From contig CAMDFO010000015.1 in the NCBI GenBank assembly GCA_945897515.1, positions 1-64,000 on the forward strand: 64,000 nucleotides of DNA, in the 5' to 3' direction. The notes below the pieces were generated by a model. It saw nothing but the letters and a program-made list of their open reading frames with translations, was not told where the DNA came from and ran no database searches. Within the stretch, counting starts at the first letter, position 1, and every line of letters starts with the position of its first letter. Below, piece by piece: positions 53,886 through 63,589 of the stretch. Source of the stretch: Rhodoplanes serenus. Lineage in GTDB: Bacteria; Pseudomonadota; Alphaproteobacteria; Rhizobiales; Xanthobacteraceae. A program made the translations under genes and the position numbers.

Positions 53886-55370
53886 TCATATCGGCGTGCG
53901 CGTGCGCCGGACCGCATCCTTCCAGCCGCTCCACTTGTGATGGCGGAGGCTGGCGTCCATTCCGGGAGTAAAGCGGCGTTCGAGCCGCCAGGTCGCGGCA
54001 AAACCCGCCGGGTCGGGACACAATCCGGCCTGGTAACCGGCGAGATAGGCGGCGCCGAGCGCGGTGGTTTCCATGACCGCGGGGCGATCGACCGGCGCAT
54101 CGAGGATATCCGCGAGGAACTGCATGGCGGGGTCGCTGGCGGCCATGCCGCCGTCGACCCGGAGCACGTTGCCGGCCGCATCCGGCCAGTCCGCGCGCAT
54201 CGCCTCCAGCAGGTCGCGAGTCTGATAACCCACTGATTCCAGAGCAGCTTTCGCGATCTCGGCGGCGCCGGACTTGCGCGTGAGGCCGTACAGCGCGCCG
54301 CGCGCCTGCGCATCCCAGTAGGGCGCGCCGAGCCCGACGAAGGCCGGCACCAGATACACTTGCTCATCCGGGTCAGCTTTGGCTGCCAGTTGGTTGACCT
54401 CGGATGAGGCTTTGATGATGCCCAGGCCATCGCGCAACCATTGCACGGCCGCGCCGGCGATGAAGATCGACCCTTCGAGCGCGTAGGTCCGCTCGCCGGC
54501 GAGTTGATACGCCACCGTCGACAGCAGCTTCCGGCTCGAATGCACCAACCGGCCGCCGGTGTTGAGCAACGCGAAGCAACCGGTGCCGTAGGTCGCCTTC
54601 ATCATCCCGGGTTGGAAGCAGCCCTGCCCGACGGTCGCCGCCTGCTGGTCGCCCGCCACCCCGAGGATGGCGATCGGACCGCCGAACAACTCCGCCAGCG
54701 TACCACCGTAATCGGCCGCGCAGTCGCGCACACTCGGGAGTAACCCGAGCGGAATACCGAACAGCCTGGCCAGCTCCGGGTCCCATTGCCCGGTTTCGAG
54801 GTCGAGCAGCAGCGTGCGCGATGCGTTGGTCGCGTCGGTGGCATGGACCGCGCCGCCGGTCAGCCGCCACAGCAGGAAGCTGTCCACCGTCCCGAACGCC
54901 AGCCGCCCGGCCTGCGCCGCCGCGCGCGCGCCGTCCACATGGTCGAGCAGCCAGGCGATCTTGGTCGCCGAGAAATACGGATCGAGCAGCAGGCCGGTCT
55001 TTTTGGCGATCGCCGGTTCGTGGCCGTCGCGGCGCAGCGCGTCGCAGGCGCCGGCGGTGCGGCGGTCCTGCCAGACGATGGCGTTGTGGATCGGTTTGCC
55101 GGTGGCGCGGTCCCAGACGATCGTGGTCTCGCGCTGGTTGGTGATGCCGATGCCGGCGATGTCCTTCGCGGCGAGCCCGGCCTTCGCCATCGCGCCGCGC
55201 ACGGTCGCAACCGTCGCGCTCCAGATTTCCTCCGGGTCGTGCTCGACCGAGCCGGGCACCGGGAAAATCTGGCGGAGTTCCTGCTGCGCGGTGGCGACCG
55301 GGGCGAGCTTGGCGTCGAACACAATCGCGCGTGTGGATGTGGTGCCCTGGTCGATGGCGATGAGGTGAGG
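53886..55370 (-). CDS. glpK: Glycerol kinase
   Basis: A 494-residue FGGY-family kinase that converts glycerol and ATP to glycerol-3-phosphate. The N-terminal phosphate motif is [16 protein letters not shown], followed by [33 protein letters not shown] and [18 protein letters not shown] 55370 gives the family N-terminus; a TTG start at 55391 is possible. Glycerol-3-phosphate dehydrogenase is encoded at 60375-61895, about 5 kb away, not in the same operon. Confidence 0.95.
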   Translation of the reverse strand, partial: PHLIAIDQGTTSTRAIVFDAKLAPVATAQQELRQIFPVPGSVEHDPEEIWSATVATVRGAMAKAGLAAKDIAGIGITNQRETTIVWDRATGKPIHNAIVWQDRRTAGACDALRRDGHEPAIAKKTGLLLDPYFSATKIAWLLDHVDGARAAAQAGRLAFGTVDSFLLWRLTGGAVHATDATNASRTLLLDLETGQWDPELARLFGIPLGLLPSVRDCAADYGGTLAELFGGPIAILGVAGDQQAATVGQGCFQPGMMKATYGTGCFALLNTGGRLVHSSRKLLSTVAYQLAGERTYALEGSIFIAGAAVQWLRDGLGIIKASSEVNQLAAKADPDEQVYLVPAFVGLGAPYWDAQARGALYGLTRKSGAAEIAKAALESVGYQTRDLLEAMRADWPDAAGNVLRVDGGMAASDPAMQFLADILDAPVDRPAVMETTALGAAYLAGYQAGLCPDPAGFAATWRLERRFTPGMDASLRHHKWSGWKDAVRRTRTPI

Positions 55371-55412
55371 CATGGCGGGGGATGATGCCAATAAGCACGC
55401 GTTTCGCTCAGG

Positions 55413-55754
55413 TCATACCACGTCGATGCGGACGGCGATCGCCGCGCTGGCAATGACCGCGGGGTCGTTGTTCTCGGGGTAGGCAACATCGAGGCCGCCC
55501 TTAACGGCCTTCACGGTGACGTTGCCGACCGGCAAGGAGCTCTTGACCTTTTCGAGGTCAACCTGCTCAGGCCGCTGGACACCGATCGTAACCTCCACAT
55601 CCAGCTTGGTCTTATCGACCTTCAACGAACGAATGAACGAAAGCGAGCTGTGATGCAGCGCGTCTTGCACGGCGCGGAGTGCAGCCTTGGTGTAGTCGGA
55701 GCCGTGCAGGTCGTTGCCGGAGCCCAACTCCAGAATGACGCGCGTTTTTGACAT
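55413..55754 (-). CDS. Lin0512 family protein (copy 1), 113 aa
   Basis: A small conserved protein of unknown function. It starts MSKTRVILELGSGNDLHGSD and includes YTKAALRAVQDALHHSSLSF, VTIGVQRPEQVDLEKV and SAAIAVRIDVV. GGAAACACC precedes the ATG. It is 11 nt downstream of a second family member of identical length, so the two are probably co-translated and may form a hetero-oligomer. Confidence 0.88.
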   Translation of the reverse strand: MSKTRVILELGSGNDLHGSDYTKAALRAVQDALHHSSLSFIRSLKVDKTKLDVEVTIGVQRPEQVDLEKVKSSLPVGNVTVKAVKGGLDVAYPENNDPAVIASAAIAVRIDVV

Positions 55755-55765
55755 CGGTGTTTCCT

Positions 55766-56107
55766 TCAAACCAAATCGAGACTGACGACGACGCAAGCGT
55801 TGGCAATCAACGTACTGTCGGTGCCCTTGTCGTTATGGATCTCAAGCCCCCCTTCGACGACGGATACGGAACCTTTTCCGTAAGGCAAAACGGCCATCAC
55901 TTGCGCTTTGTCGACCATTTCCGGCCGGGGCACGCCAATGTGCACGTCAACGATCATCGCATCGAGCGGATGACCAAGCGCGGTCGCGATCGACAACGAG
56001 TTATGCCAAAGCGCATCGCGGAGAGCACGGCAAGCCGCCTTCGTCGAGTCCGCACCTCGAATGTCAGTACCCATGCCAATTTCGAGCACCATACGCTTCT
56101 TAGCCAT
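55766..56107 (-). CDS. Lin0512 family protein (copy 2), 113 aa
   Basis: Starts MAKKRMVLEIGMGTDIRGAD and includes STKAACRALRDALWHNSLSI, VDVHIGVPRPEMVDKAQV and NACVVVSLDLV. These blocks align one to one with the downstream paralogue. ATG 56107 follows AGGGA; upstream in-frame sequence is not family-like. Function is unknown. Confidence 0.88.
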   Translation of the reverse strand: MAKKRMVLEIGMGTDIRGADSTKAACRALRDALWHNSLSIATALGHPLDAMIVDVHIGVPRPEMVDKAQVMAVLPYGKGSVSVVEGGLEIHNDKGTDSTLIANACVVVSLDLV

Positions 56108-56254
56108 CGCACTATCGTCCCTGATTATTCGAGTGCAAACGTACCAAAGCGGATCAACTGGCACCATCGCCAAGGATGCAACAAGGGAAACTCCCGTTGC
56201 ATTCCCGCCACCCCAGCCATCACTTAGGCAACACGATCTTGCAGGATGATCGCC

Positions 56255-56563
56255 ATGACCGACCTCGAAGACAGGCCGCCCCCGGCAGTGGGGGCCTACT
56301 GGATCAAGGAGGAAGACTACCCGACGCTGCTCGCCATTTTTTCCGACGGCAACAAGATGCCGCGCACCTGGCGGGAGTGGCTGAAGATGGCCGAGGAAAT
56401 GGAGCAGGGTCTCAAAGCTTACGGGCATGTGGTCATGCGCGTTCACATCGATCCGAACACATTTTCAGATTGGTGCACCGCTCATGGAACAAGCCCGGAT
56501 CGCGAAGGACGCAAAAAATTCGTCGCTGCGGCGGTATTCGAGAGATACGGAGACCAGGACTGA
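56255..56563 (+). CDS. Conserved hypothetical protein, 102 aa
   Basis: A small soluble protein starting MTDLEDRPPPAVGAYWIKEE. It has MPRTWREWLKMAEEMEQGLK and VVMRVHIDPNTFSDWCTAHG, and ends near FVAAAVFERYGDQD. The pattern suggests a compact alpha/beta domain. The start at 56255 has AGGA 8 nt upstream; an alternative ATG is at 56246. I cannot name its family or function. Confidence 0.7.
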   Translation: MTDLEDRPPPAVGAYWIKEEDYPTLLAIFSDGNKMPRTWREWLKMAEEMEQGLKAYGHVVMRVHIDPNTFSDWCTAHGTSPDREGRKKFVAAAVFERYGDQD

Positions 56564-56582
56564 CCGATTTCCAATCGTCTGG

Positions 56583-57842
56583 CTAGGACAGCGCGGAACC
56601 GTATATCCGGAACGCTTCGATGGTCAGTCCCTTGCCCACGGCCCCAAACGTGTCGCCTTCGATGACCCGCGCGGCCGGCAGACCCTTGACGATGGCGCGC
56701 CGCACATGAGCCAGTTGCACGGACCCGCCGGTGAGAAACATCGCGTCGATGTCCCCAGCGACAAGCCCGGCCTGGTCGAGACAGATATTGATCCTCGCCC
56801 CGATGCCCGCGGCCAGTTCCCTGGTGTGGTTCACCAGATCGGCGCGGCCGACAGCCATGCTCAGACCCGGCTCGATCCATTCAAGCGAGAAATCCACCTG
56901 GCGTTTCTCGGATAACGCGATCTTCGCGTTTTCGATTTCCATCGCCAGCGTATGGCCGCGCTGCTCCTCGAGCACCCGCAACAGGCGGTCGAACAGCTTC
57001 GGCTCGTTGGCCTCCTGCCGAACCCTGCGGATATCGGACGTGACGCGCGGCTCGTACATCCGGTTGATGTTCGACCAGGTCGCGAGCTCATGGAAATAGT
57101 TGGTAGGCGCGTCCAGCCCGGCGCGCTTCATTGCGCTGCCGTGGCCGAACAACGGCATGAGCATTCCGAGACTGAGCCGCCGGTCGAAATCGGTTCCGCC
57201 GATTCGCACGCCGTCATTGGCCAGAATATCGCTCTGGCGATCGGCCTTGTGGTGACGCTCCGGGCTCAGCCGCACGATGGAGAAATCGGATGTTCCGCCG
57301 CCGATATCGGCGATCAGCGCGATCTCCTCGCGAGAGATCTGACGTTCGTGATCCAGCGCGGCGGCGATCGGCTCGAACTGGAACGTGACGTGATCGAAGC
57401 CGATCTCGCGGACGATCCCGTGCAACGTCTCCTCGGCCTTCCGATCGGCATCGGGCGCGTTGTCGACGAAATGAACCGGACGGCCATGCACGACATTGCG
57501 AAGTTCCCGGCCGGTGGCCTGCTCGGCCCGCCGTTTCACCGCGCCGAGATAATGCGCAATCACGTCCCGGAAGCTGCTGCGTTCACGCCCCACTTGCGTG
57601 GTCTCGTCGATCAGCGCCGTGCCGAGAACCGACTTCAGGCTCCGCATCAGACGGCCGGGTGCGCCCTCGACATAGGCGTCGATCGCCCTGCGCCCGATCA
57701 GGACCGCGCCGTCGCTTTCATAGAAGATCGCGCTTGGGATCGTGGTCTGTCGGTCTTCCAGCGGCACCAGCACCGGTCCGCCATCGACGGTGCTGCCTAG
57801 CGTGGTGTTCGACGTGCCGAAATCGAGTCCGCAAGCTGACAT
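56583..57842 (-). CDS. Hsp70-like protein (YegD type, no substrate-binding domain)
   Basis: A 419-residue actin/Hsp70-fold ATPase. Phosphate 1 is CGLDFGTSNTTLG, phosphate 2 is LIADIGGGTSDFSIVRL and the adenosine motif is LTGGSVQLAHVRRAIV. FQFEPIAAALDHERQ is the connecting segment. At about 420 residues it ends after the nucleotide-binding domain, as in YegD, and lacks the peptide-binding beta-sandwich and lid. ATG 57842 follows GGGAG. It is divergent from the chemoreceptor at 57990. Confidence 0.88.
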   Translation of the reverse strand: MSACGLDFGTSNTTLGSTVDGGPVLVPLEDRQTTIPSAIFYESDGAVLIGRRAIDAYVEGAPGRLMRSLKSVLGTALIDETTQVGRERSSFRDVIAHYLGAVKRRAEQATGRELRNVVHGRPVHFVDNAPDADRKAEETLHGIVREIGFDHVTFQFEPIAAALDHERQISREEIALIADIGGGTSDFSIVRLSPERHHKADRQSDILANDGVRIGGTDFDRRLSLGMLMPLFGHGSAMKRAGLDAPTNYFHELATWSNINRMYEPRVTSDIRRVRQEANEPKLFDRLLRVLEEQRGHTLAMEIENAKIALSEKRQVDFSLEWIEPGLSMAVGRADLVNHTRELAAGIGARINICLDQAGLVAGDIDAMFLTGGSVQLAHVRRAIVKGLPAARVIEGDTFGAVGKGLTIEAFRIYGSALS

Positions 57843-57989
57843 CGTCGCTCCCGAGGAGAGCGTCCGTCTATACACTTCAAGGGCGTCGATCCACTGCTAT
57901 CTTTTGTGCCTATTTCCAGGCGCGTCCGCCACAATCAATTCGTTAACAAGTATTCACCATGATGCCGCATCCGTGATTCTGGGTGTGAC

Positions 57990-59918
57990 ATGAGCACTAT
58001 TTTTGGCTTTGTTCGTTCCAAGTCGGGACGAATGTTCATGGTGTTTCTGGCGATCACTGCGGTCATCAGCGCCGCCGTGGCGAATTACGTCCATCGTTCC
58101 ACCTTGGCAACGTTTTTCGAGCAGAAGGCCACTGAAAAGGCCACGGCGCTGCAACTGGTCGACGCGTTCGTGACAACATATTCGCGGGTTCGTTCCCAGT
58201 TCGGGCAAGACGCGCCCGTACCAGCCACCTTTCGCGCCCACTCGATCGAAGACTTCAACAATAAACTCGGCACAAACGGAGTATTGGTGCTGCGGTGGGT
58301 CGGGCGCCAGGACCGGCAAATCAAAACGCCGCCTGCCGATGCCGAGATGGCCAAGACAATCGAAGAATTGGCCGCAACGACTGATCGTAAACCCCGGTCG
58401 GGGTTCGCAACCATCAACAACCAGCGCGTGATGAGAACCATCTATCCGTCACTGGCCGCCGAGCAGAGCTGCGTGAATTGCCACAATCAGCTACAGCCGG
58501 CCGGGCAACAGTGGCGCCTGAACGATATGATGGGCGCGTTCGCGATAGACGTCCCGGTCGGGACATTCCTAGATGCCATCAAATTTCAAGGATTCATCGT
58601 TGCGCTCGGCCTGTTCCTGCCCCTGGCCGGAGTCGGAATGGCAATTTCGATCCTTCATTTCCGTCAATTGAGCGAGCGCGAATCCGCAACGTTACAAACC
58701 AGGACTCAAAACGCCCGATTCAACGCCGCGTTGAACAACATGACTCCGGGACTGTGCATGTTTGACGCCGACAGGCGGCTGGTGGTCTGGAATGAGCCCT
58801 ATGTCCGCATGTATGCGCTGCCGCCCGAACTTGTGAAGGTCGGCACTTCACATAAAACAATCATCGCGCATCGTGTCTCAAGCGGCATCCTCGCCGGAGA
58901 TAATACCGACAGCGCGGCAGACCAAAAACTCGCGGCGTTGAGCGCGCATTCAACCGAAAAAACATCGAGCCGGGTCGACAAGCTCGCCGATGGTCGTCTG
59001 GTCAAGGTCACGCGGGCTCCGATGCAGGGCGGCGGATGGGTTGCAGTTCACGAGGATGTCACCGACCAAACCCGCCGCGATACGCTGGAATCGACCATTT
59101 CGTCATTCCGGCAACGAGTCGAAAACGTGTTCAAGACCGTGAGCGACAGCACCGTTGCGATGAAGACGACTGCAGCCGATCTGCTCCGCTCGTCCGAGAA
59201 CACATCGGGGCGCGCCAGCGGAATGGTGCAGGCGTCGCGGGAGACCTCGACGAACGTCGAGAGTGCCGCGGTTGCGACAAGGCAGTTATCGGACTCGGTC
59301 GTAGAGATCAGCCGGCAAGTGAGCCAGACCACCGAAGTGGTGCGTAGTGCGGTGAGCAAGACCAGGGCGACGAACGATGCGTTCGTCGAGCTCACGAACG
59401 CAACGCAAAAGATCGGCGATGTCGTCAAGCTGATCCAGCAAATTGCCGGACAGACGAATCTGCTCGCTCTCAACGCCACCATTGAGGCCGCGCGAGCCGG
59501 CGAGGCCGGACGGGGCTTTGCCGTCGTTGCTTCCGAGGTCAAATCGCTTGCAGTGCAAACCGCCAAAGCAACCGAAGTGATCTCCGGTCAGATTTTGGCG
59601 GTCCAAGCTTCGACCAGGGGTGCTGTTGACGAAATCCAAAGCATCGAGAAGCACATGGACGAGATAAGCACCTATGCAAGTGACGTCGGTGCTGCGATCG
59701 GGCAACAAAGTGAGACGACCGATACAATCTCTGACAACGTATCGAACGCCGCACAGGAAACGAACAAGATCGCCGCGTTGCTCGGCGAAGTTGCCAGCGC
59801 CGCGGTTGCGACTCGCGCGTCGGCGGAGATTGTGTTGACAGCCTCGCAAGCGGTCGAGAGCGCGGTTGAGAACATGCGGGGCGAAGTCGACAGCTTCCTG
59901 CACAATGTCGCGGCCTGA
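57990..59918 (+). CDS. Methyl-accepting chemotaxis protein with DUF3365 haem-c sensor and PAS domain
   Basis: A 642-residue receptor. Membrane segment 1 is at about 14-33, followed by a periplasmic DUF3365/Tll0287-like domain with a c-type haem motif CVNCH at 161-165. Membrane segment 2 is at about 202-224. A PAS domain follows near 245-360 ([20 protein letters not shown]) and an MCP signalling domain near 440-640 with the hairpin tip [20 protein letters not shown]. There is no clear HAMP domain. The haem suggests sensing of redox, O2 or NO-like ligands. No che genes are nearby. Confidence 0.9.
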   Translation: MSTIFGFVRSKSGRMFMVFLAITAVISAAVANYVHRSTLATFFEQKATEKATALQLVDAFVTTYSRVRSQFGQDAPVPATFRAHSIEDFNNKLGTNGVLVLRWVGRQDRQIKTPPADAEMAKTIEELAATTDRKPRSGFATINNQRVMRTIYPSLAAEQSCVNCHNQLQPAGQQWRLNDMMGAFAIDVPVGTFLDAIKFQGFIVALGLFLPLAGVGMAISILHFRQLSERESATLQTRTQNARFNAALNNMTPGLCMFDADRRLVVWNEPYVRMYALPPELVKVGTSHKTIIAHRVSSGILAGDNTDSAADQKLAALSAHSTEKTSSRVDKLADGRLVKVTRAPMQGGGWVAVHEDVTDQTRRDTLESTISSFRQRVENVFKTVSDSTVAMKTTAADLLRSSENTSGRASGMVQASRETSTNVESAAVATRQLSDSVVEISRQVSQTTEVVRSAVSKTRATNDAFVELTNATQKIGDVVKLIQQIAGQTNLLALNATIEAARAGEAGRGFAVVASEVKSLAVQTAKATEVISGQILAVQASTRGAVDEIQSIEKHMDEISTYASDVGAAIGQQSETTDTISDNVSNAAQETNKIAALLGEVASAAVATRASAEIVLTASQAVESAVENMRGEVDSFLHNVAA

Positions 59919-60033
59919 CGGCGCACGTCGCTCGCGTCCGAGCGTCGGCTTCCACACGACAAGAAAAGCCCCCGTTGCGTTTTCCGCCGGCCTTTGCGAT
60001 GCAGACGGGAGCAACATCCGGGAGAACATCGCC

Positions 60034-60417
60034 ATGGCCAGCCCGTCCCAGACCAATCCGCCGTCGATGGCCGCACCCGGTGGGCACTACAGCCACGCCG
60101 TCGCCGGAGGCGGCTGCGTCTACGTGTCAGGCCAGCTCCCGATCGCGCCGGACGGCCGGAAGCTCAACGAAGAGCCGTTCGCTGCGCAGGCGCGGCAGGT
60201 GCTCGACAACGTGGCGCTGGCGCTGAAGGGCGCGGGCAGCGGCGTCGACAAATTGCTGCAGGTGCGGGTGTACGTGACCGACATCGCCGACTGGCCGGAG
60301 TTCAACACGCTCTATGCGCAATGGGCTGGCGCGGCGCGGCCGGCCCGCGCGGTGGTGCCGGTGCCGCAGCTCCACTACGGTTTCAAGATCGAGGTCGAGG
60401 CGGTGGCGCTGGCCTGA
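60034..60417 (+). CDS. RidA family protein, canonical, 127 aa
   Basis: A single RidA domain of typical length. Arg105 (RPARAVVPV) and Glu120 (FKIEVEAV) fall at the same numbers as the catalytic residues of E. coli RidA, so enamine/imine deaminase activity is likely. SHAVAGGGCVYVSGQLPIAP is the usual N-terminal block. ATG 60034 has GGGAG upstream. Its last 43 nt overlap the end of glpD on the opposite strand. Confidence 0.92.
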   Translation: MASPSQTNPPSMAAPGGHYSHAVAGGGCVYVSGQLPIAPDGRKLNEEPFAAQARQVLDNVALALKGAGSGVDKLLQVRVYVTDIADWPEFNTLYAQWAGAARPARAVVPVPQLHYGFKIEVEAVALA

Positions 60418-61895
60418 GCCGCCGCGCTTTCCATGAACGCCGTCAGCGCGGCCTTCTCGTTCGCCGTCAGTCTCAATCCCAGCTTGGTGCGTCGCCACAG
60501 CACATCATCGGCGGTGCGCGCCCACTCGTGCGCCATCAGGTAACGCACCTCGGCGGCGGTGAGATCGCCGAAGCTCGGGCCGAGCGCGTCGCGGCTGGTG
60601 GCTTCGCCGAGCACGCGATTGAGCCGCGTGCCATAGGCGCGCACCAGCCGGCGCGTCTCGTCCTCGGACAGGAACGGCCAAGCTTGCCGCGCCTCCGTTA
60701 CCAGCGTCTCCAGCGCGTCCCACGGGAATTCGCCGCCGGGCAGCGGCACTTCAGCCGTCCACGGCGGGCGGCCCTGGAAAAAGTGCGCCAGCCGGCCGAC
60801 CGCAGCCTCGGCCAGCCGGCGATAGGTCGTGATCTTGCCGCCGTAGACGGTAAGCACCGGCGCCTGGCGGAATTTCTCGTCGAGCGTGAGGTGATAGTCG
60901 CGGGTGACGTCCTCCGGCTTGCCGGCGCCGTCGTCGTGCAGCGAGCGCACGCCGGCAAAGGTCCACACCACGTGCTCCGGGCCGATCGGTTCGCGGAAAT
61001 ATTCGCTCGCGGCCTGGCAGAGGTAGATCACCTCCTGCGCGCTCGGCGCCATGCCGTCGAGCTCGCCGGAAAATTCCTGGTCGGTGGTGCCGATCAGCGT
61101 GAAGTCGCCGGCGAACGGCAGTGCGAACACCACGCGCTTGTCGGCGTTCTGGAAAATATAGCCGCGGTCGTGGTCGAACAATTTGCGGACCACGATGTGG
61201 CTGCCCTTGACCAGGCGCACCGGCGGCCGGCCGGGCAACCGCAGAATCGTCTCGGCCACGATGCCGACCCAGGGACCCGCGGCATTGACCAGGACGCGCG
61301 CGGTCGCGACGTCGCGGCGGCCCTGCTCGTTGAGGATCAGCCGCCATTCGCCCTCGCGCTCGGCGCGCGTGACCTTGGTGCGGGTGCGGATGACGGCGCC
61401 GCGTTCGGCGGCGTCGAGCGCGTTGAGCACCACCAGGCGCGCGTCGTCGACCCAGCAATCGGAATATTCGAAGCCATAACGAAAGCGCCGCTTGAGCGCC
61501 GCGCCGACGGTGTTGTGCGTGAGGTCGACGGTGCGCGTCGGAGGCAAAATCTCCCGGCCGCCCAGCCGGTCGTAGAGGAACAGGCCAAGCCGGACGAGCC
61601 ACGCCGAGCGCGGACCGGGATAGGCCGGCAGCACGATGCGCAGCGGACGGATGATGTGCGGCGCGAGCCGCAGCAGCCGCTCGCGCTCGGCCAGCGCCTC
61701 GCGCACCAGCCGGACCGCACCGTGCTCCAGATAGCGCAAGCCGCCGTGGATCAGCTTGGTCGAGGCCGACGAGGTGCCGGCGGCCAGGTCGTTCTGCTCG
61801 ACCAGCAGCACGCGAAGGCCGCGGCCGGCGGCGTCGCGGGCGATGCCGGTCCCGTTGATGCCGCCGCCGATGATGGCGAGATCGAAGTCGGCCAT
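60375..61895 (-). CDS. glpD: Glycerol-3-phosphate dehydrogenase (FAD-dependent, aerobic)
   Basis: A 506-residue flavoprotein that oxidises glycerol-3-phosphate to dihydroxyacetone phosphate and passes electrons to quinone at the membrane. The FAD motif GGGINGTG is at 10-17, then TSSASTKLIHGGLRYLE, and later VYGGKITTYRRLAEAA. The C-terminal domain has LMAHEWARTADDVLWRRTKL. It works with the glycerol kinase at 53886. The C-terminal end overlaps the RidA gene by 43 nt, tail to tail. Confidence 0.95.
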   Translation of the reverse strand: MADFDLAIIGGGINGTGIARDAAGRGLRVLLVEQNDLAAGTSSASTKLIHGGLRYLEHGAVRLVREALAERERLLRLAPHIIRPLRIVLPAYPGPRSAWLVRLGLFLYDRLGGREILPPTRTVDLTHNTVGAALKRRFRYGFEYSDCWVDDARLVVLNALDAAERGAVIRTRTKVTRAEREGEWRLILNEQGRRDVATARVLVNAAGPWVGIVAETILRLPGRPPVRLVKGSHIVVRKLFDHDRGYIFQNADKRVVFALPFAGDFTLIGTTDQEFSGELDGMAPSAQEVIYLCQAASEYFREPIGPEHVVWTFAGVRSLHDDGAGKPEDVTRDYHLTLDEKFRQAPVLTVYGGKITTYRRLAEAAVGRLAHFFQGRPPWTAEVPLPGGEFPWDALETLVTEARQAWPFLSEDETRRLVRAYGTRLNRVLGEATSRDALGPSFGDLTAAEVRYLMAHEWARTADDVLWRRTKLGLRLTANEKAALTAFMESAAAQASATASTSILKP

Positions 61896-62025
61896 GCCGC
61901 CCCGTTGATTCGTTTCGCCGGCAGGATGCGCGCGTTGGCTGGGCGGCTCAAGCGGCGGCGGACAGCCGCGTGCGGCGATTTTCGCGCTTCGGCGGCGTGC
62001 CGCGACCGGCTAACATGCAGCCGCA

Positions 62026-62469
62026 ATGGGAAGCATGGCGGATACGATGCGTGCGTGGGCTGACGTTCGAACGATCGGCGCGCTGGCTGGCGCTGCGATG
62101 TTGCTGGCAGCGTGCGGGTCGACCGCGCCGCCGCCGGTGGTCGAAAATCTGGTGCCCGCCGATTACAAGGCTCCGATCATGGAGGCGGTTCATCGCCTGG
62201 TCGACGATCCGACCGGCATCCGCGATGCGGTCATCGCGGAACCGACCTTGAAGCAGCACGGCAATGTAACGCGCTATGTCGCGTGCTTCCGGTTCAACGC
62301 CAAAAACAATCAGGGTCAATACACCGGCATCAGGGAGATGGCCGGCTTCTATTACGGCGGCCGGCTGACGCAGATCACCAACGTCGACCGCGCGCTGTGC
62401 GGCGGCGTCAACTATCAGCCGTTCCCGGAGCTGATGCGGATGTGCCGGGAGATCAACTGCAAGACGTGA
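62026..62469 (+). CDS. Putative lipoprotein, 147 aa
   Basis: The N-terminus has a short charged part and then ALAGAAMLLAACGSTAPPP, where LAAC is a lipobox with the lipidated cysteine near residue 30. The mature part contains VTRYVACFRFNAKNNQGQYT and IREMAGFYYGGRLTQITNVD, with further cysteines near the end (MRMCREINC). It looks like a small outer-membrane-anchored beta protein. The family is not recognised. It converges with the gene at 62474. Confidence 0.72.
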   Translation: MGSMADTMRAWADVRTIGALAGAAMLLAACGSTAPPPVVENLVPADYKAPIMEAVHRLVDDPTGIRDAVIAEPTLKQHGNVTRYVACFRFNAKNNQGQYTGIREMAGFYYGGRLTQITNVDRALCGGVNYQPFPELMRMCREINCKT

Positions 62470-62473
62470 GCGG

Positions 62474-63505
62474 CTAGCCCAGCTCGTTTCGCACGATCGC
62501 CGCGCCCTCGCTCAGCGCCTTGAGCTTTGCGAACGCCAGCTCGCGGGTGAGGTATTTCATCCCGCAATCGGGCGCGGGCACGAGCCGCCTGGCGTCGATG
62601 TATTTCAGCGCCGCCCTGATCCGCTCCGCGACCTTGGCCGGCGTTTCCGCTTCCGGATCGGCCAGATCGATGACGCCGAGCACGATGGTCTTGTCCGAGA
62701 AATCCTTCAGGATGCCGAGATCGAGCTTGGGCTGGGCGGCCTCGATGGAAATCTGGTCGGCGGCGCTGCCCGCAAGCTGCGGCAGGAACGAATAGCCCGC
62801 CGGCTTCTCGGTGTGCACCACCGCGGCGTAGCCGAAGCACAGGTGCACGATGGTCGGCACCTTCAATCCTGCGAGCGCCCGGTTGAGCGCCGGCACCGCG
62901 ATGCGCTTGGCGGCGTCGGGATCGTTGCGCAGCCACGGATCGTCGATCTGGATGACGTCGGCGCCGGCGGCTTGCAGGTCGTGCGCCTCCTCGTTCACGG
63001 CGACGGCGAAATCCATCACCATTTCGTCGGCGTCCTTGTAGAACTCGTTCTTGGCCTGCTGCGCCATGGTGAAGGGACCGGGCAGCGTGATCTTGGCCTT
63101 GCGGCTGGTGTTCTTGCGCAGGAACGCCATGTCGCTCACCTCGACCGGCGCCTTGCGGCGCACCTTGCCGACCACGCGCGGCACGCTGACCGAACGTCCG
63201 GCGCGGTTGGTGATCACGGCAGGATTGTCGTTGTCGATGCCGTCGAGCGCGGTGGCGAAGCGGTTGGAATAGCTCTCGCGGCGCATCTCTCCGTCGGTGA
63301 TGATGTCGATGCCGGCGCGCTCCATATCGCGGATCGCCAGCAATGTCGCGTCGTCCTGCGCCTCCGCGAGATAGGCCTCCGGCACCCGCCAGAGCTCATG
63401 CACGCGCACCCGTGGGACCATGGTCTTGAGCAGAGCGCGATCGACCAGCCAATCCGGTTGTGGGTAGCTGCCCACTACGGTGGTCGGCAGCAGGCGGTCG
63501 CTCAT
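62474..63505 (-). CDS. Cobalamin-independent methionine synthase II family protein (MetE C-terminal-like)
   Basis: A 343-residue TIM-barrel protein related to the C-terminal half of MetE. Zinc ligands are visible as His221 and Cys223 (IVHLCFGY) and Cys314 (PDCGMKY). TTVVGSYPQPDWL starts the fold and VIQIDDPWLRND holds acidic residues. The N-terminal half of MetE is absent, so it is not a normal folate-dependent methionine synthase and may move a methyl group in the breakdown of another compound. ATG 63505 follows GGAG; a GTG at 63517 is possible. Confidence 0.88.
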   Translation of the reverse strand: MSDRLLPTTVVGSYPQPDWLVDRALLKTMVPRVRVHELWRVPEAYLAEAQDDATLLAIRDMERAGIDIITDGEMRRESYSNRFATALDGIDNDNPAVITNRAGRSVSVPRVVGKVRRKAPVEVSDMAFLRKNTSRKAKITLPGPFTMAQQAKNEFYKDADEMVMDFAVAVNEEAHDLQAAGADVIQIDDPWLRNDPDAAKRIAVPALNRALAGLKVPTIVHLCFGYAAVVHTEKPAGYSFLPQLAGSAADQISIEAAQPKLDLGILKDFSDKTIVLGVIDLADPEAETPAKVAERIRAALKYIDARRLVPAPDCGMKYLTRELAFAKLKALSEGAAIVRNELG

Positions 63506-63589
63506 GTCGGTCTCCACAGGGCTTGTACACGCTGCCGCACATCAAGCATGCTTTCGGGCAAGAGAAAACAACTTGAAGGGGAGGCTCGC

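Noticed and set aside
59994-62063. 689-codon plus-strand open frame
   Set aside because: It is out of frame with RidA and antisense to glpD; both of those have intact catalytic motifs.
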